64,000 bases of DNA from Cereibacter_A sp052244495 (GCA_052244495.1 JBQPXH010000001.1), one strand, 5' to 3'. Shown: positions 9,187 through 17,273, counted from the stretch's first letter. The notes: generated by a model from the letters alone, not told the origin. Program-made: numbers and translations.

Positions 9187-9528
9187 GTCAGGCAAGTGGG
9201 CGAAGAAGGTGCGGGCCGAGTTCCTGAAGCTGCACCCTGCTGCTCCTGCGGTGCGACCGCGACCGTCGTGGATCACGTCGTTTCTCACAAGGGCGACCAG
9301 AAGCTGTTCTGGCAGCGGTCGAACCGGGCGCGGATGTGCACACCCTGCCACGACCGGAAGACCGTTCGCGATGATGGCTGCTTCGGCAACCCGGTCAAGG
9401 GCCGGGGCGGTAATCGAATTTGCCAGAGGGGGGCGGAAACCGGCGGTGTAGTCTCGCGCGCAACATCGCGGCAAGAGCATCCCCATCGGACCGAGGCGCG
9501 AGGGACTGAACAGGTCCTGTCCGAATGA
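9187..9528 (+). pseudogene. HNH endonuclease (phage type), frameshifted remnant
   Basis: The first part, GKWAKKVRAEFLKLHP, is in one frame. The rest, CCSCGATATVVDHVVSHKG then NRARMCTPCHDRKTVRDDG, is in another. Together they match the small phage HNH nuclease pattern (Trp-Arg/Lys...FL...HP, CxxC, VDHxxPHxGD, LC.PCHDRKT). The frame change lies around 9234-9240 and corresponds to a one-base loss. The key VDH and the CxxC...CxxCH zinc ligands are present, so only the frameshift breaks it. Such genes usually sit next to the terminase genes of a prophage, but no other phage gene is seen here. The tRNA-Gly gene lies 105 bp further right, a common phage integration target. Confidence 0.6.
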
Positions 9529-9633
9529 CCGTCATCAAGGGCGGCGGAGGGGCAACCGGAAGCGCTGCTGCTTCCTATGTGCTTCCTGCGTATTGGCGGC
9601 TTCCTGGAGGTGCCGCCTAACCCCTTGATATTA

Positions 9634-9708
9634 TGGAGCGGGCGATGAGATTCGAACTCACGACCCTTACCTTGGCAAGGTAATGCTCTACCCCTGAGCT
9701 ACGCCCGC
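9634..9708 (-). tRNA. tRNA-Gly (anticodon GCC)
   Basis: The minus strand folds into a complete cloverleaf. The acceptor stem is GCGGGCG/CGCCCGC, the D arm GCTC/GAGC, the anticodon stem TTACC/GGTAA with loop TTGCCAA giving anticodon GCC, and the T arm GTGAG-TTCGAAT-CTCAT. The discriminator is U and the CCA end is encoded (9634-9636). It reads GGC and GGU glycine codons. A promoter-like pair lies just upstream. Confidence 0.97.
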
Positions 9709-9727
9709 GTCCTTGGGTGAACGGTGA

Positions 9728-9754
9728 TCTATAAACAGCGCGGGCCGGCTGCAA
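9728..9754 (-). promoter_or_regulatory. Candidate sigma-70 promoter of tRNA-Gly
   Basis: On the minus strand, TTGCAG (9749-9754) and TATAGA (9728-9733) are separated by 15 bases, or 16 if the -35 is read as CTTGCA. They place transcription start about 10-14 bases before the mature tRNA 5' end at 9708. The A/T-rich stretch just upstream (9755-9785) fits an UP-like element. In a GC-rich genome this match stands out. Confidence 0.6.
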
Positions 9755-9960
9755 GAGGAAAAATGAAGCTCGGGAAAAAAACCTTGAGGTGCCGAGACTG
9801 CTGTTCTCCGTGACGGCAGATTGCGGTCTGGCCGGACGGCCACCGTGGTCCGGCCCCGGCGGACTGCTCCTTGTCGGGATGGGCCGAAGCAGCATCCAGC
9901 GGGGCGCGCCGCAGCCGTCGGCAAGCTGCGCTGATTGCTGGACAGGAGCCGGGGGGAGAC

Positions 9961-9976
9961 CCGGAGCCGGCTCCGG
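9961..9976 (-). terminator. Palindrome downstream of pyc, possible terminator
   Basis: CCGGAGCCGGCTCCGG is a perfect 16-bp palindrome 38 bp past the pyc stop codon. There is no T-run after it on the minus strand, so it may be a weak or Rho-assisted terminator, or an mRNA 3'-end stabiliser. The rest of 9755-10014 shows no gene. Confidence 0.3.
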
Positions 9977-10014
9977 ATCGTCCCTCGCGGCAGAAGGAGC
10001 GGGCTCTGCCAAGC

Positions 10015-13000
10015 CTATTCCTCGAGTTCGACGAGAAGGTCCTTCGCCTCGATCTGCGCCCCCGGCGCGACGTGCAGCGCCTTGACCGTTGCCGCCCGGT
10101 CAGCATGCAGGCCGGTTTCCATCTTCATCGCCTCGATGGTCAGCAGCAGGTCGCCGGGCTTCACCTTCTGGCCGAGGGACACGGCAACAGAGGCGACGGA
10201 TCCGGGCATTGGCGCACCGACATGCGCGGGATTGCCGTCCTGCGCCTTGGGTCGGGCCGCCGACTTGGCCTTCACCGCTCGGTTCGCCACGCGGATCACA
10301 CGCGGCTGGCCGTTCAGTTCGAAGAACACCTTGGCATCGCCCTCGTCCGAGGTCTCTCCCACGGCCGAGAGCCGGATCTCCAGCGTCTTTCCCGGGTCGA
10401 TCTCGGCCGAGATTTCCTCGCCCGGCTCCATGCCGTAGAAGAAGGTCCGCGTCGGCAGCGTCCGCACGGGGCCGTAGATCTTGTGGCGCGCGCGGTAGTC
10501 GGTGAAGACCTTGGGATACATCAGGTAGCCATTCAGATCCTCGGCATCGACGGCGGTGTCGAGCGGATCGTCGTCGCCCTGCTTGATCTCGGAGAGCAGC
10601 TTCTCGCGCGCGGCCTCGATGTCGACTGGCGGCAGATGTGCACCCGGACGCTCGGTCGCGGGTTTCTCGCCCTTCAGCACCTTCTTCAGGATCGGCTCGG
10701 GCCAGCCGCCGTGAGGCTGCCCGAGGTTGCCCTTGAGCATGTCGACCACCGAGTCCGGGAAGCTCACATCCACGTCCGGATCCTCGACTTCCTCGCGCGT
10801 CAGGCCCTGCGCCACCATCATCAGCGCCATGTCGCCCACCACCTTCGACGAGGGCGTGACCTTCACGATGTCGCCGAACATGTGGTTGGCATCGGCATAG
10901 GCCTGCGCCACCTCGTGCCACCGCTCCTCGAGGCCCATCGAGCGCGCCTGAGCCTTGAGGTTGGTGAACTGGCCGCCGGGCATCTCGTGCAGGTAGACTT
11001 CGGAGGCCGGCGAGGGCAGGCCGGATTCGAAGGCGCAATACTGCTGGCGGACGGCCTCCCAATAGTCCGAGATCTCGCGGATCGCGGCGATGTCGAGGCC
11101 GGTGTCGCGGTCCGTGTGCTTCAGCGCCTCGACGATCGAGCCGAGGCAGGGCTGCGAGGTGCCGCCCGAGAAGGCGTCCATCGCCGCATCCACGGCATCC
11201 ACGCCCGCCTCGCAGGCCGCAAGCACGGTCGCCCCGGCGATGCCGCTCGTGTCGTGGGTGTGGAAGTGGATCGGCAGGCCCACCTCCTCCTTCAGCGCCT
11301 TGATCAGCACGCGGGCGGCGGCGGGCTTGAGCAGCCCCGCCATGTCCTTAAGTCCCAGCACATGCGCGCCCGCCTCGCGCAGCGCGCGGCCCATGCTGAC
11401 GTAATAGTTCAGATCGTACTTGGCCCGGTCGGGATCGAGCAGGTCGCCGGTGTAGCAGATCGTGCCCTCGCAGATCTTGTTCGCCTCGATCACCGCATCC
11501 ATGGCGACGCGCATGTTCTCGACCCAGTTCAGGCTGTCGAAGACGCGGAACACGTCCACGCCCGTCTCGGCGGCCTGGCGCACGAATTCCTGCACAACGT
11601 TGTCGGGATAGTTGGTGTAGCCCACGCCGTTCGAGGCGCGCAGCAGCATCTGCGTCATGACGTTGGGCAGCCGCTCGCGGATGTCGCGCAGGCGCTGCCA
11701 GGGGCATTCCTGCAGGAAGCGATAGGCCACGTCGAAGGTGGCGCCACCCCAGCACTCGACCGAGAACAGCCCGCCGAGGTTCGCGGCATAGGCGGGCGTG
11801 ACCTTGATCATGTCGATCGAGCGCATCCGCGTGGCGAGCAGGCTCTGGTGGCCGTCCCGCATGGTGGTGTCGGTAATGAGCACACGGTCCTGTGCGGCCA
11901 TCCATTCCGCGACGGCCCGCGGCCCCTTCTCTTCGAGCAGGTTGCGTGTGCCGGGCTGCGGGGCGCCCTTCGGTTCGGGTGCCTTCGGGTCCTTCAGGTC
12001 CGCCGGGGGGCGGGCGCGGCTGGCCGTCTCGGGATGCCCGTTCACCGTGATGTCGGCGATATAGGTGAGGATCTTCGTTGCCCGGTCGCGGCGCGGCTTG
12101 AAGTTGAACAGCTCCGGCGTCGTGTCGATGAACTTCGTCGTGTAGGAATAGTCGAGGAAGCTCGGATGCTTGAGCAGGTTTTCGACGAAGGCGATGTTGG
12201 TCGCCACGCCCCGGATGCGGAACTCGCGCAGCGCGCGGTCCATGCGGGCGATGGCCTTCTCGGGTGTGGGGGCCCAGGCCGTCACCTTCACGAGGAGCGA
12301 GTCGTAATACCGGGTGATGACGCCCCCCGCATAGGCCGTGCCGCCGTCGAGCCGGATGCCCATGCCGGTGGCCGAGCGGTAGGCGGTGAGGCGGCCATAG
12401 TCGGGGATGAAATTGTTTTGCGGGTCCTCGGTCGTGACCCGGCACTGAAGCGCATGGCCCGAGAGCTTGATGTCATCCTGGCTCGGGCAGCCGGTGGCCT
12501 CGGCGAGCGTCGCGCCTTCGGCGATGCGGATCTGCGACTGCACGATGTCGATGCCCGTCACTTCCTCGGTGACGGTATGTTCGACCTGAACCCGCGGATT
12601 CACCTCGATGAAATAGAATTTCTCCGAGTCCATGTCCATCAGGAACTCGACGGTGCCGGCGCATTCGTAGTTCACATGGGCGCAGATCCTGCGGCCGAGT
12701 TCGCAGATCTCGGCGCGCTGCTCCTCGGTGAGGTAGGGCGCGGGCGCGCGTTCGACGACCTTCTGGTTGCGGCGCTGGACGGTGCAGTCGCGCTCGAAGA
12801 GGTGGTAGATCTGCCCATACCTGTCGCCGAGGATCTGCACCTCGACGTGGCGCGCGCGCTGGATCATCTTCTCGAGATAGCCCTCGCCGTTGCCGAAGGC
12901 GGCCTCGGCCTCGCGGCGCCCCTCGCGCACCTTGTCGGCCAGTTCCGCCTCGGACGAGATGGGGCGCATGCCCCGCCCGCCGCCGCCCCACGAGGCCTTC

Positions 13001-13479
13001 AGCATCAGCGGATAGCCGATCTCGGCCGCCTGACGCTTGATCTCCTCCATGTCCTCGCCCAGCACCTCGGTCGCCGGAATGACCGGCACGCCCGCGGCCA
13101 TTGCGACCCGTCGTGCGCTGGCCTTGTCTCCGAGCGCGCGCATTGTCTCGGCCTTCGGGCCGATGAAGGTGATGCCGGCCGCGTCGCAGGCCTCGACGAA
13201 ATCGGGGTTCTCGGACAGGAGGCCGTAGCCCGGGTGGATGGCGTCGGCACCTGCCATCCTGGCCACGCGGATGATCTCGGGGATCGACAGATAGGCGCCG
13301 ACCGGCGACAGGCCCTCGCCGATCCGGTAGGCCTCGTCGGCCTTGAAACGGTGGAGCGAAAGCTTGTCCTCTTCCGCATAGACGGCCACGGTCTTCTTGC
13401 CCATCTCGTTCGCGGCGCGCATCACCCGGATCGCGATCTCGCCCCGGTTGGCAATGAGGATCTTTCGGAACTCGGCCAT
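10015..13479 (-). CDS. pyc: Pyruvate carboxylase
   Basis: This cytosolic biotin enzyme of 1154 residues carboxylates pyruvate to oxaloacetate for anaplerosis and gluconeogenesis. It is the single-chain form. The biotin carboxylase domain (about 1-460) starts FRKILIANRGEIAIRVMRAA and has the ATP-grasp glycine loop GGGGRGM. A carboxyltransferase domain follows (about 530-810, DTTMRDGHQSLLATRMR), then the PC tetramerisation region. The C-terminal biotin carrier has EAMKMETG with the biotinylated lysine near residue 1119. I chose the ATG at 13479 because GGAGG lies 8 bases upstream. The gene stands alone, divergent from the uvrD gene. It is full length with no frameshift. Confidence 0.96.
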   Translation of the reverse strand: MAEFRKILIANRGEIAIRVMRAANEMGKKTVAVYAEEDKLSLHRFKADEAYRIGEGLSPVGAYLSIPEIIRVARMAGADAIHPGYGLLSENPDFVEACDAAGITFIGPKAETMRALGDKASARRVAMAAGVPVIPATEVLGEDMEEIKRQAAEIGYPLMLKASWGGGGRGMRPISSEAELADKVREGRREAEAAFGNGEGYLEKMIQRARHVEVQILGDRYGQIYHLFERDCTVQRRNQKVVERAPAPYLTEEQRAEICELGRRICAHVNYECAGTVEFLMDMDSEKFYFIEVNPRVQVEHTVTEEVTGIDIVQSQIRIAEGATLAEATGCPSQDDIKLSGHALQCRVTTEDPQNNFIPDYGRLTAYRSATGMGIRLDGGTAYAGGVITRYYDSLLVKVTAWAPTPEKAIARMDRALREFRIRGVATNIAFVENLLKHPSFLDYSYTTKFIDTTPELFNFKPRRDRATKILTYIADITVNGHPETASRARPPADLKDPKAPEPKGAPQPGTRNLLEEKGPRAVAEWMAAQDRVLITDTTMRDGHQSLLATRMRSIDMIKVTPAYAANLGGLFSVECWGGATFDVAYRFLQECPWQRLRDIRERLPNVMTQMLLRASNGVGYTNYPDNVVQEFVRQAAETGVDVFRVFDSLNWVENMRVAMDAVIEANKICEGTICYTGDLLDPDRAKYDLNYYVSMGRALREAGAHVLGLKDMAGLLKPAAARVLIKALKEEVGLPIHFHTHDTSGIAGATVLAACEAGVDAVDAAMDAFSGGTSQPCLGSIVEALKHTDRDTGLDIAAIREISDYWEAVRQQYCAFESGLPSPASEVYLHEMPGGQFTNLKAQARSMGLEERWHEVAQAYADANHMFGDIVKVTPSSKVVGDMALMMVAQGLTREEVEDPDVDVSFPDSVVDMLKGNLGQPHGGWPEPILKKVLKGEKPATERPGAHLPPVDIEAAREKLLSEIKQGDDDPLDTAVDAEDLNGYLMYPKVFTDYRARHKIYGPVRTLPTRTFFYGMEPGEEISAEIDPGKTLEIRLSAVGETSDEGDAKVFFELNGQPRVIRVANRAVKAKSAARPKAQDGNPAHVGAPMPGSVASVAVSLGQKVKPGDLLLTIEAMKMETGLHADRAATVKALHVAPGAQIEAKDLLVELEE

Positions 13480-13512
13480 GCATTTACCTCCGGGCATCAG
13501 GCTGGTGCGCGA

Positions 13513-13540
13513 ACTCTAGTGGTGCTGCGGTGCGGCGCAA
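13513..13540 (-). promoter_or_regulatory. Candidate promoter of pyc
   Basis: On the minus strand TTGCGC (13535-13540) and TAGAGT (13513-13518) are separated by 16 bases, with the expected start near 13506, about 27 bases before the pyc ATG. Read by eye only. Confidence 0.4.
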
Positions 13541-13659
13541 TAGCACAGAGCGACATCTGGCGAGATTTTCTGACCGATCCCGGCGAAGAATCGGCCATTC
13601 TGGCGAACGATTGCAGAACACTTCTTTAACTCATGACGCGGGCAGGCTAGATTGGCCAC

Positions 13660-16011
13660 ATGAGCCAGTTCGACGAAAGCGAAGCCTTCGAGGCGGCGGT
13701 GCCGCTCAGCCGCCGTGCCATGGCGGCGCGTCCGCAACCGTATCTTGAGGAGCTGAATCCGGCTCAGCGCGCGGCTGTCCTCGCGCTCGACGGGCCGGTG
13801 CTCATGCTCGCCGGGGCGGGCACCGGCAAGACGAAGGCGCTGACGGCGCGAATCGTTCATCTCCTCGACGCTGGGAAGGCGCGGCCGAACGAGATCCTGG
13901 CCGTGACCTTCACCAACAAGGCCGCGCGCGAGATGAAGGACCGCGTGGCCCGCATGCTGGGCCAGGTCGAGGGGATGCCCTGGATGGGTACCTTCCACTC
14001 GATCAGCGTGAAGATCCTGCGCCGGCATGCCGAACTGGTGGGGCTGAAGTCGAACTTCACCATCCTGGACACCGACGACCAGCTGCGGCTGCTGAAGCAG
14101 CTGATCGTGGCGGCCAACATCGACGAGAAGCGCTGGCCGGCACGGATGCTGGCGGGGCTGATCGACCACTGGAAGAACCGGGCCTGGACGCCCGCCAAGG
14201 TGCCGGCCTCGGAGGCTTCGGCCTACAACAATCGCGGCACCGAGCTCTACGACCAGTACCAGCAACGTCTGCGCGAGCTGAACGCGACCGATTTCGGCGA
14301 CCTGCTGCTGCATGTGCTGACGATCTTCCAGGGCCACCCCGACGTGCTCGTGCAGTATCAGCGCTGGCTGCGCTACATCCTCGTGGACGAGTATCAGGAC
14401 ACGAACGTCGCACAATACATGTGGCTGAGGCTTCTCGCGCAGCAGCACCGCAACATCTGCTGCGTGGGCGACGACGACCAGTCGATCTACGGCTGGCGCG
14501 GGGCAGAGGTGGGCAACATCCTGCGGTTCGAGAAGGACTTTCCCGGCGCGCAGGTCATCCGGCTCGAGCAGAACTATCGTTCGACCCCCCATATCCTCGC
14601 CACCGCTTCGGGCGTGATCGCCGAGAACGCCGGTCGCCTCGGCAAGACGCTCTGGACCGAAAGGCAGGAGGGCGAGAAGGTCCGCCTCATCGGCCACTGG
14701 GACGGCGAGGAGGAGGCCCGCTGGATCGGCGACGAGGTCGAAAGCTGCCAGCGGGGCAGGGGCGGTCTCGGCCCCTTCCGGCTCGACGACATGGCCATCC
14801 TCGTGCGCGCCAGCCACCAGATGCGCGCCTTCGAGGACCGCTTCCTGACCATCGGCCTGCCCTATCGCGTGATCGGCGGCCCCCGCTTCTACGAGCGTCT
14901 CGAGATCCGCGACGCCATGGCCTATTTCCGCCTCGCGGTCTCGCCCGAGGATGATCTTGCCTTCGAGCGGGTGGTCAACCAGCCCAAGCGCGGCCTCGGC
15001 GACAAGGCCCGGCAGGAGATCCAGCGCGAGGCACGCAGCACGGGCGTCTCGCTGCTCGAAGGCGCCCGCGGGCTGCTCGCGCGGGGTGGCATCGGCGGAA
15101 AGGGTGCGGGGCAGCTTCGGGCCTTCGTGGAAGGCATCGACCGCTGGCACGCGCTGACGCTCCGGCCCGAGCACGACCATATCCGCCTGGCCGAGCAGAT
15201 CCTCGACGAGTCGGGCTATACGGCGATGTGGCAGGCCGACAAGACGCCCGAAGCGCCGGGGCGCCTCGAGAACCTCAAGGAACTGGTCAAGGCGCTCGAG
15301 CAGTTCGAGAACCTGCAGGGTTTCCTCGAGCACGTTGCGCTGATCATGGACAACGAGACCGAGGAATCGGTCGACAAGGTCACGATCATGACGCTGCATG
15401 CCGCCAAGGGACTGGAATTTCCGGTGGTCTTCCTGCCGGGCTGGGAGGACGGGCTCTTCCCCTCGCAGCGCGCGATGGACGAGACCGGCCTCAAGGGGCT
15501 CGAGGAGGAGCGACGGCTGGCCTATGTCGGCATCACGCGGGCCGAGCAGCTCTGCACCATCTCCTTCGCCGCCAACCGTCGTGTCTACGGCCAGTGGCAG
15601 AGCCAGCTGCCCTCGCGGTTCATCGACGAACTTCCTCCCGCCCATGTCGAGGTGCTGACGCCTCCCGGGCTCTACGGCGGAGGCTACGGGGCGGCGGGCA
15701 TGGCGACCTCGATCGAGGACCGGGCGGTGCGGGCGGATGTCTACAACTCGCCCGGCTGGAAGCGGATGCAGGACCGGGCGACGAGCCGGCCGATGGCCCA
15801 GCCGCGCGAGGCGCGCCATGTGACGATCGATCTGGAGGCGGTGTCGGCTTTCTCGCAGGGCGACCGGGTGTTCCACCAGAAGTTCGGCTATGGCCTCGTG
15901 ACGGGGATCGAAGGCGACAAGCTCGACGTGGATTTCGAGAAGGCCGGGCCGAAGAAGATCGTGGCGCGCTTCGTCGTGCAGGCGCATCAGGCGGACGACA
16001 TTCCGTTCTGA
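13660..16011 (+). CDS. uvrD: ATP-dependent 3'-5' DNA helicase, UvrD/PcrA family
   Basis: This is a superfamily 1A helicase of 783 residues. Walker A GAGTGKTKAL lies near residue 52, motif Ia VTFTNKAAREMKDR follows, Walker B VDEYQDTN is near 243, motif III GDDDQSIYGWRGAE near 270, and motifs V/VI are TLHAAKGLEFPVVF and YVGITRAE. The C-terminus (about 730-775, FSQGDRVFHQKFGYGLV) is the Tudor-like domain that UvrD/PcrA proteins use to contact RNA polymerase. It unwinds DNA in nucleotide excision and mismatch repair and removes stalled polymerase or RecA. The ATG at 13660 gives MSQFDESEAF. It is transcribed away from pyc and convergent with the CcsR array, with a terminator just past the stop. 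Confidence 0.94.
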   Translation: MSQFDESEAFEAAVPLSRRAMAARPQPYLEELNPAQRAAVLALDGPVLMLAGAGTGKTKALTARIVHLLDAGKARPNEILAVTFTNKAAREMKDRVARMLGQVEGMPWMGTFHSISVKILRRHAELVGLKSNFTILDTDDQLRLLKQLIVAANIDEKRWPARMLAGLIDHWKNRAWTPAKVPASEASAYNNRGTELYDQYQQRLRELNATDFGDLLLHVLTIFQGHPDVLVQYQRWLRYILVDEYQDTNVAQYMWLRLLAQQHRNICCVGDDDQSIYGWRGAEVGNILRFEKDFPGAQVIRLEQNYRSTPHILATASGVIAENAGRLGKTLWTERQEGEKVRLIGHWDGEEEARWIGDEVESCQRGRGGLGPFRLDDMAILVRASHQMRAFEDRFLTIGLPYRVIGGPRFYERLEIRDAMAYFRLAVSPEDDLAFERVVNQPKRGLGDKARQEIQREARSTGVSLLEGARGLLARGGIGGKGAGQLRAFVEGIDRWHALTLRPEHDHIRLAEQILDESGYTAMWQADKTPEAPGRLENLKELVKALEQFENLQGFLEHVALIMDNETEESVDKVTIMTLHAAKGLEFPVVFLPGWEDGLFPSQRAMDETGLKGLEEERRLAYVGITRAEQLCTISFAANRRVYGQWQSQLPSRFIDELPPAHVEVLTPPGLYGGGYGAAGMATSIEDRAVRADVYNSPGWKRMQDRATSRPMAQPREARHVTIDLEAVSAFSQGDRVFHQKFGYGLVTGIEGDKLDVDFEKAGPKKIVARFVVQAHQADDIPF

Positions 16012-16030
16012 AGCGGTCGCGTCCCGGCAA

Positions 16031-16070
16031 ACGCCCTTGCTTCGGCAAAAGGCGCGTTCGTCTTATCTTT
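16031..16070 (+). terminator. Rho-independent terminator of the uvrD gene
   Basis: A stem of GCCCTTGC and GCAAAAGGCG with a TTCG tetraloop (loop at 16041-16044) is followed by a T-rich tract ending in TCTTATCTTTT. It sits 20 bp past the helicase stop and would separate it from the oppositely transcribed sRNA array. Confidence 0.55.
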
Positions 16071-16259
16071 TCCGCGTGCATGTCCACGCTCGGCCACCCG
16101 CCGGGGCTGCCACAGCCGGCGCAGGTTTCCCGATCATTCCGTCGCCATCGGGTTCTGTCTGCGCCAATGGACAGTCTGGAACGACAAGCGGCGGCGCCTT
16201 CGGAAAGGTGCCGCCGCTCGTTCTGCCGCCGGTGAGGGAAGGACCGGCAGGGAAAAGGT

Positions 16260-16326
16260 GCGGCGGCTCCAGGGAGGAGGGGAGCCGCCGCGGGGTCATC
16301 GGCACCGCGGGAGGAGGTGCAGTGCC
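16260..16326 (-). ncRNA. ccsR: CcsR-type sRNA unit 5 (last of array)
   Basis: Two hairpins on the minus strand each expose CCUCCUCCC in the loop. The first (16301-16326) has stem GGCACUGC/GCGGUGCC around ACCUCCUCCC. The second (16260-16291) has an 11-bp perfect stem GCGGCGGCUCC/GGAGCCGCCGC. The second is followed on the minus strand by CACCTTTTCCC (T-run at 16253-16256), so it probably also ends the transcript. Unit 5 is nearly identical to unit 4. The arrangement matches the CcsR sRNAs of R. sphaeroides, known to be processed from the transcript of the DUF1127 gene ccaF1, which lies upstream on the same strand. Confidence 0.75.
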
Positions 16327-16371
16327 GAAGCCGGGGTGGGACGCGGCTTTCGCCAAGGTCCCGGAAAGGGT

Positions 16372-16441
16372 GCGGCGGCTCCAGGGAGGAGGAGGGGAGC
16401 CGCCGCGGGGTCATCGGCACCGCGGGAGGAGGTGCAGTGCC
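16372..16441 (-). ncRNA. ccsR: CcsR-type sRNA unit 4
   Basis: The first hairpin (16416-16441) has stem GGCACUGC/GCGGUGCC and the second (16372-16406) GCGGCGGCUCC/GGAGCCGCCGC, both with CCUCCUCCC in the loop. It is repeated at about 112 bp in unit 5 with very few changes, including in the spacer, which indicates a recent tandem duplication. Boundaries are set from the stems, not from mapped ends. Confidence 0.78.
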
Positions 16442-16486
16442 GAAGCAGGGGTGGGACATGGCTTTCGCCGAGGTCCCGGAAGGGGC

Positions 16487-16554
16487 GCGGCGGCTCCAGG
16501 GAGGAGGAGGGAGCCGCCGCTCTGGTCATCGACGCCGCGGGAGGAGGTGCAGCG
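16487..16554 (-). ncRNA. ccsR: CcsR-type sRNA unit 3
   Basis: The first hairpin (16533-16554) is CGCUGC/GCGGCG around ACCUCCUCCC. Compared with units 4 and 5 an A-U pair has become a G-C pair on both sides, a compensatory change that supports the fold. The second hairpin (16487-16520) keeps the 11-bp GCGGCGGCUCC stem. Spacing to unit 4 is about 115 bp. Confidence 0.78.
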
Positions 16555-16602
16555 CCGAAGCCCGGTGGGCAAGGGACCAGCAGCCCGATGCCCGGATCTG
16601 GT

Positions 16603-16669
16603 GCAGCGACCCCAGGGAGGAGGAGCGGGGCCGCTGCGGTTCCGATCGGCCCAGGGAGGAGGAGGGGCC
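16603..16669 (-). ncRNA. ccsR: CcsR-type sRNA unit 2
   Basis: The first hairpin (16648-16669) has a short GGCCCC/GGGCC-type stem. The second (16603-16637) pairs GCAGCG with CGCUGC plus a CCCC/GGGG block. Both loops carry CCUCCUCCC. The stems differ in sequence from units 3-5, so this is an older copy in which only the loop motif is strictly kept. Confidence 0.75.
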
Positions 16670-16706
16670 TTTCGAACGACGTTGAAGCTTGCGCTTCGGA
16701 AGAAGG

Positions 16707-16780
16707 AACGGCGACCCCAGGGAGGAGAAGAGGCGTCGCCGTTGCTGCCGAAGGTCCCGGGAGGAGGTGGGACCCGGCAG
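16707..16780 (-). ncRNA. ccsR: CcsR-type sRNA unit 1 (closest to ccaF1)
   Basis: The first hairpin (16745-16780) pairs CTGCCG/CGGCAG and GGTCCC/GGGACC around the CCUCCUCCC loop. The second (16707-16743) has stem AACGGCGAC/GTCGCCGTT but a loop variant (UCUCCUCCC instead of CCUCCUCCC). The unit starts 7 bp after the ccaF1 stop, consistent with release from the same transcript by RNase E-type processing, as published for CcsR1-4. Confidence 0.75.
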
Positions 16781-16787
16781 AAGAAAC

Positions 16788-17003
16788 TCAGATACCGTAG
16801 GCGGCTTCCGTCGCGATGCGGGTGATCATCGAGCGATGGATGCCGAGGTCGGCCAGTTCGCGGGTCGTCAGCGAATTCAGTTCCCGCACGGTCTGCCGAT
16901 AGATGCGGCGCTGTGCGAGCGCGTGTTTCACCGAAGCCACCACGGCCGCGATCCGGTCGCCAAGACCGTGATGCCCGATACGGGTGGTGTTTGCATAAGC
17001 CAT
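16788..17003 (-). CDS. ccaF1: DUF1127 small protein CcaF1 (RNA-binding, sRNA maturation)
   Basis: This 71-residue basic protein has a DUF1127 C-terminal motif (about residues 38-66: YRQTVRELNSLTTRELADLG then RSMITRIA). In R. sphaeroides the DUF1127 protein CcaF1, encoded just upstream of ccsR1-4, is reported to bind RNA and influence sRNA maturation and RNA turnover; the position and length here fit that gene. A GAGG Shine-Dalgarno lies about 10 bases before the ATG at 17003. The published locus is driven by the stress sigma factors RpoHI/RpoHII. A GGAAT (minus strand, 17160-17164) that could be a -35 element is visible, but I could not assign a convincing -10. Confidence 0.85.
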   Translation of the reverse strand: MAYANTTRIGHHGLGDRIAAVVASVKHALAQRRIYRQTVRELNSLTTRELADLGIHRSMITRIATEAAYGI

Positions 17004-17108
17004 TTCATCTGCCTCAGGTTCGTCTAGACTGCGCGAACCGGTCCGTCCCGTGACGTTGCCGTCGCGCTGTTAGGGCAAACATGGGCCATTTGCTGCATCT
17101 GCACAATG

Positions 17109-17137
17109 CGCCGCATGGGCAATGCTGCCATGCGGCG
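17109..17137. other. Perfect 10-bp hairpin between ccaF1 and mrp
   Basis: CGCCGCATGG (17109-17118) and CCATGCGGCG (17128-17137) form a perfect inverted repeat with a 9-base loop in the 270-bp divergent region. No T-run follows on either strand, so it is unlikely to be a terminator. It could be an operator or a 5'-leader hairpin for either gene. Function unknown. Confidence 0.5.
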
Positions 17138-17273
17138 TCTGCATGGCTAAGATCGCCGGATTCCTGCGCATCTGCAGGTGCTTCGCCTGCTTTCAGGGCG
17201 GCAACCAAACGCGGGCTTGTCCTTTCGTTCAGGGCCTGCAAGCAATGGCCCGCCTGGGTCGAAGGAGAAGGCC

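Noticed and set aside
9234..9240. Programmed frameshift in the HNH gene
   Set aside because: No slippery heptamer is visible and the flanks are gene debris, so a plain one-base loss is simpler.
9871..13629. 1252-codon plus-strand open frame opposite pyc
   Set aside because: Pyruvate carboxylase motifs on the minus strand are complete; the opposite frame is a GC-bias shadow without motifs.
13516..15987. 823-codon minus-strand open frame opposite the helicase
   Set aside because: All seven helicase motifs are on the plus strand; the antisense frame has no recognisable domain.
16200..16790. GGGAGGAGG repeats considered as a CRISPR array or a coding repeat protein
   Set aside because: Units differ in stem sequence, spacing is 105-116 bp, and the repeat lies in loops of alternating hairpins. 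Open frames across it are Gly/Arg low-complexity. The CcsR explanation fits better.
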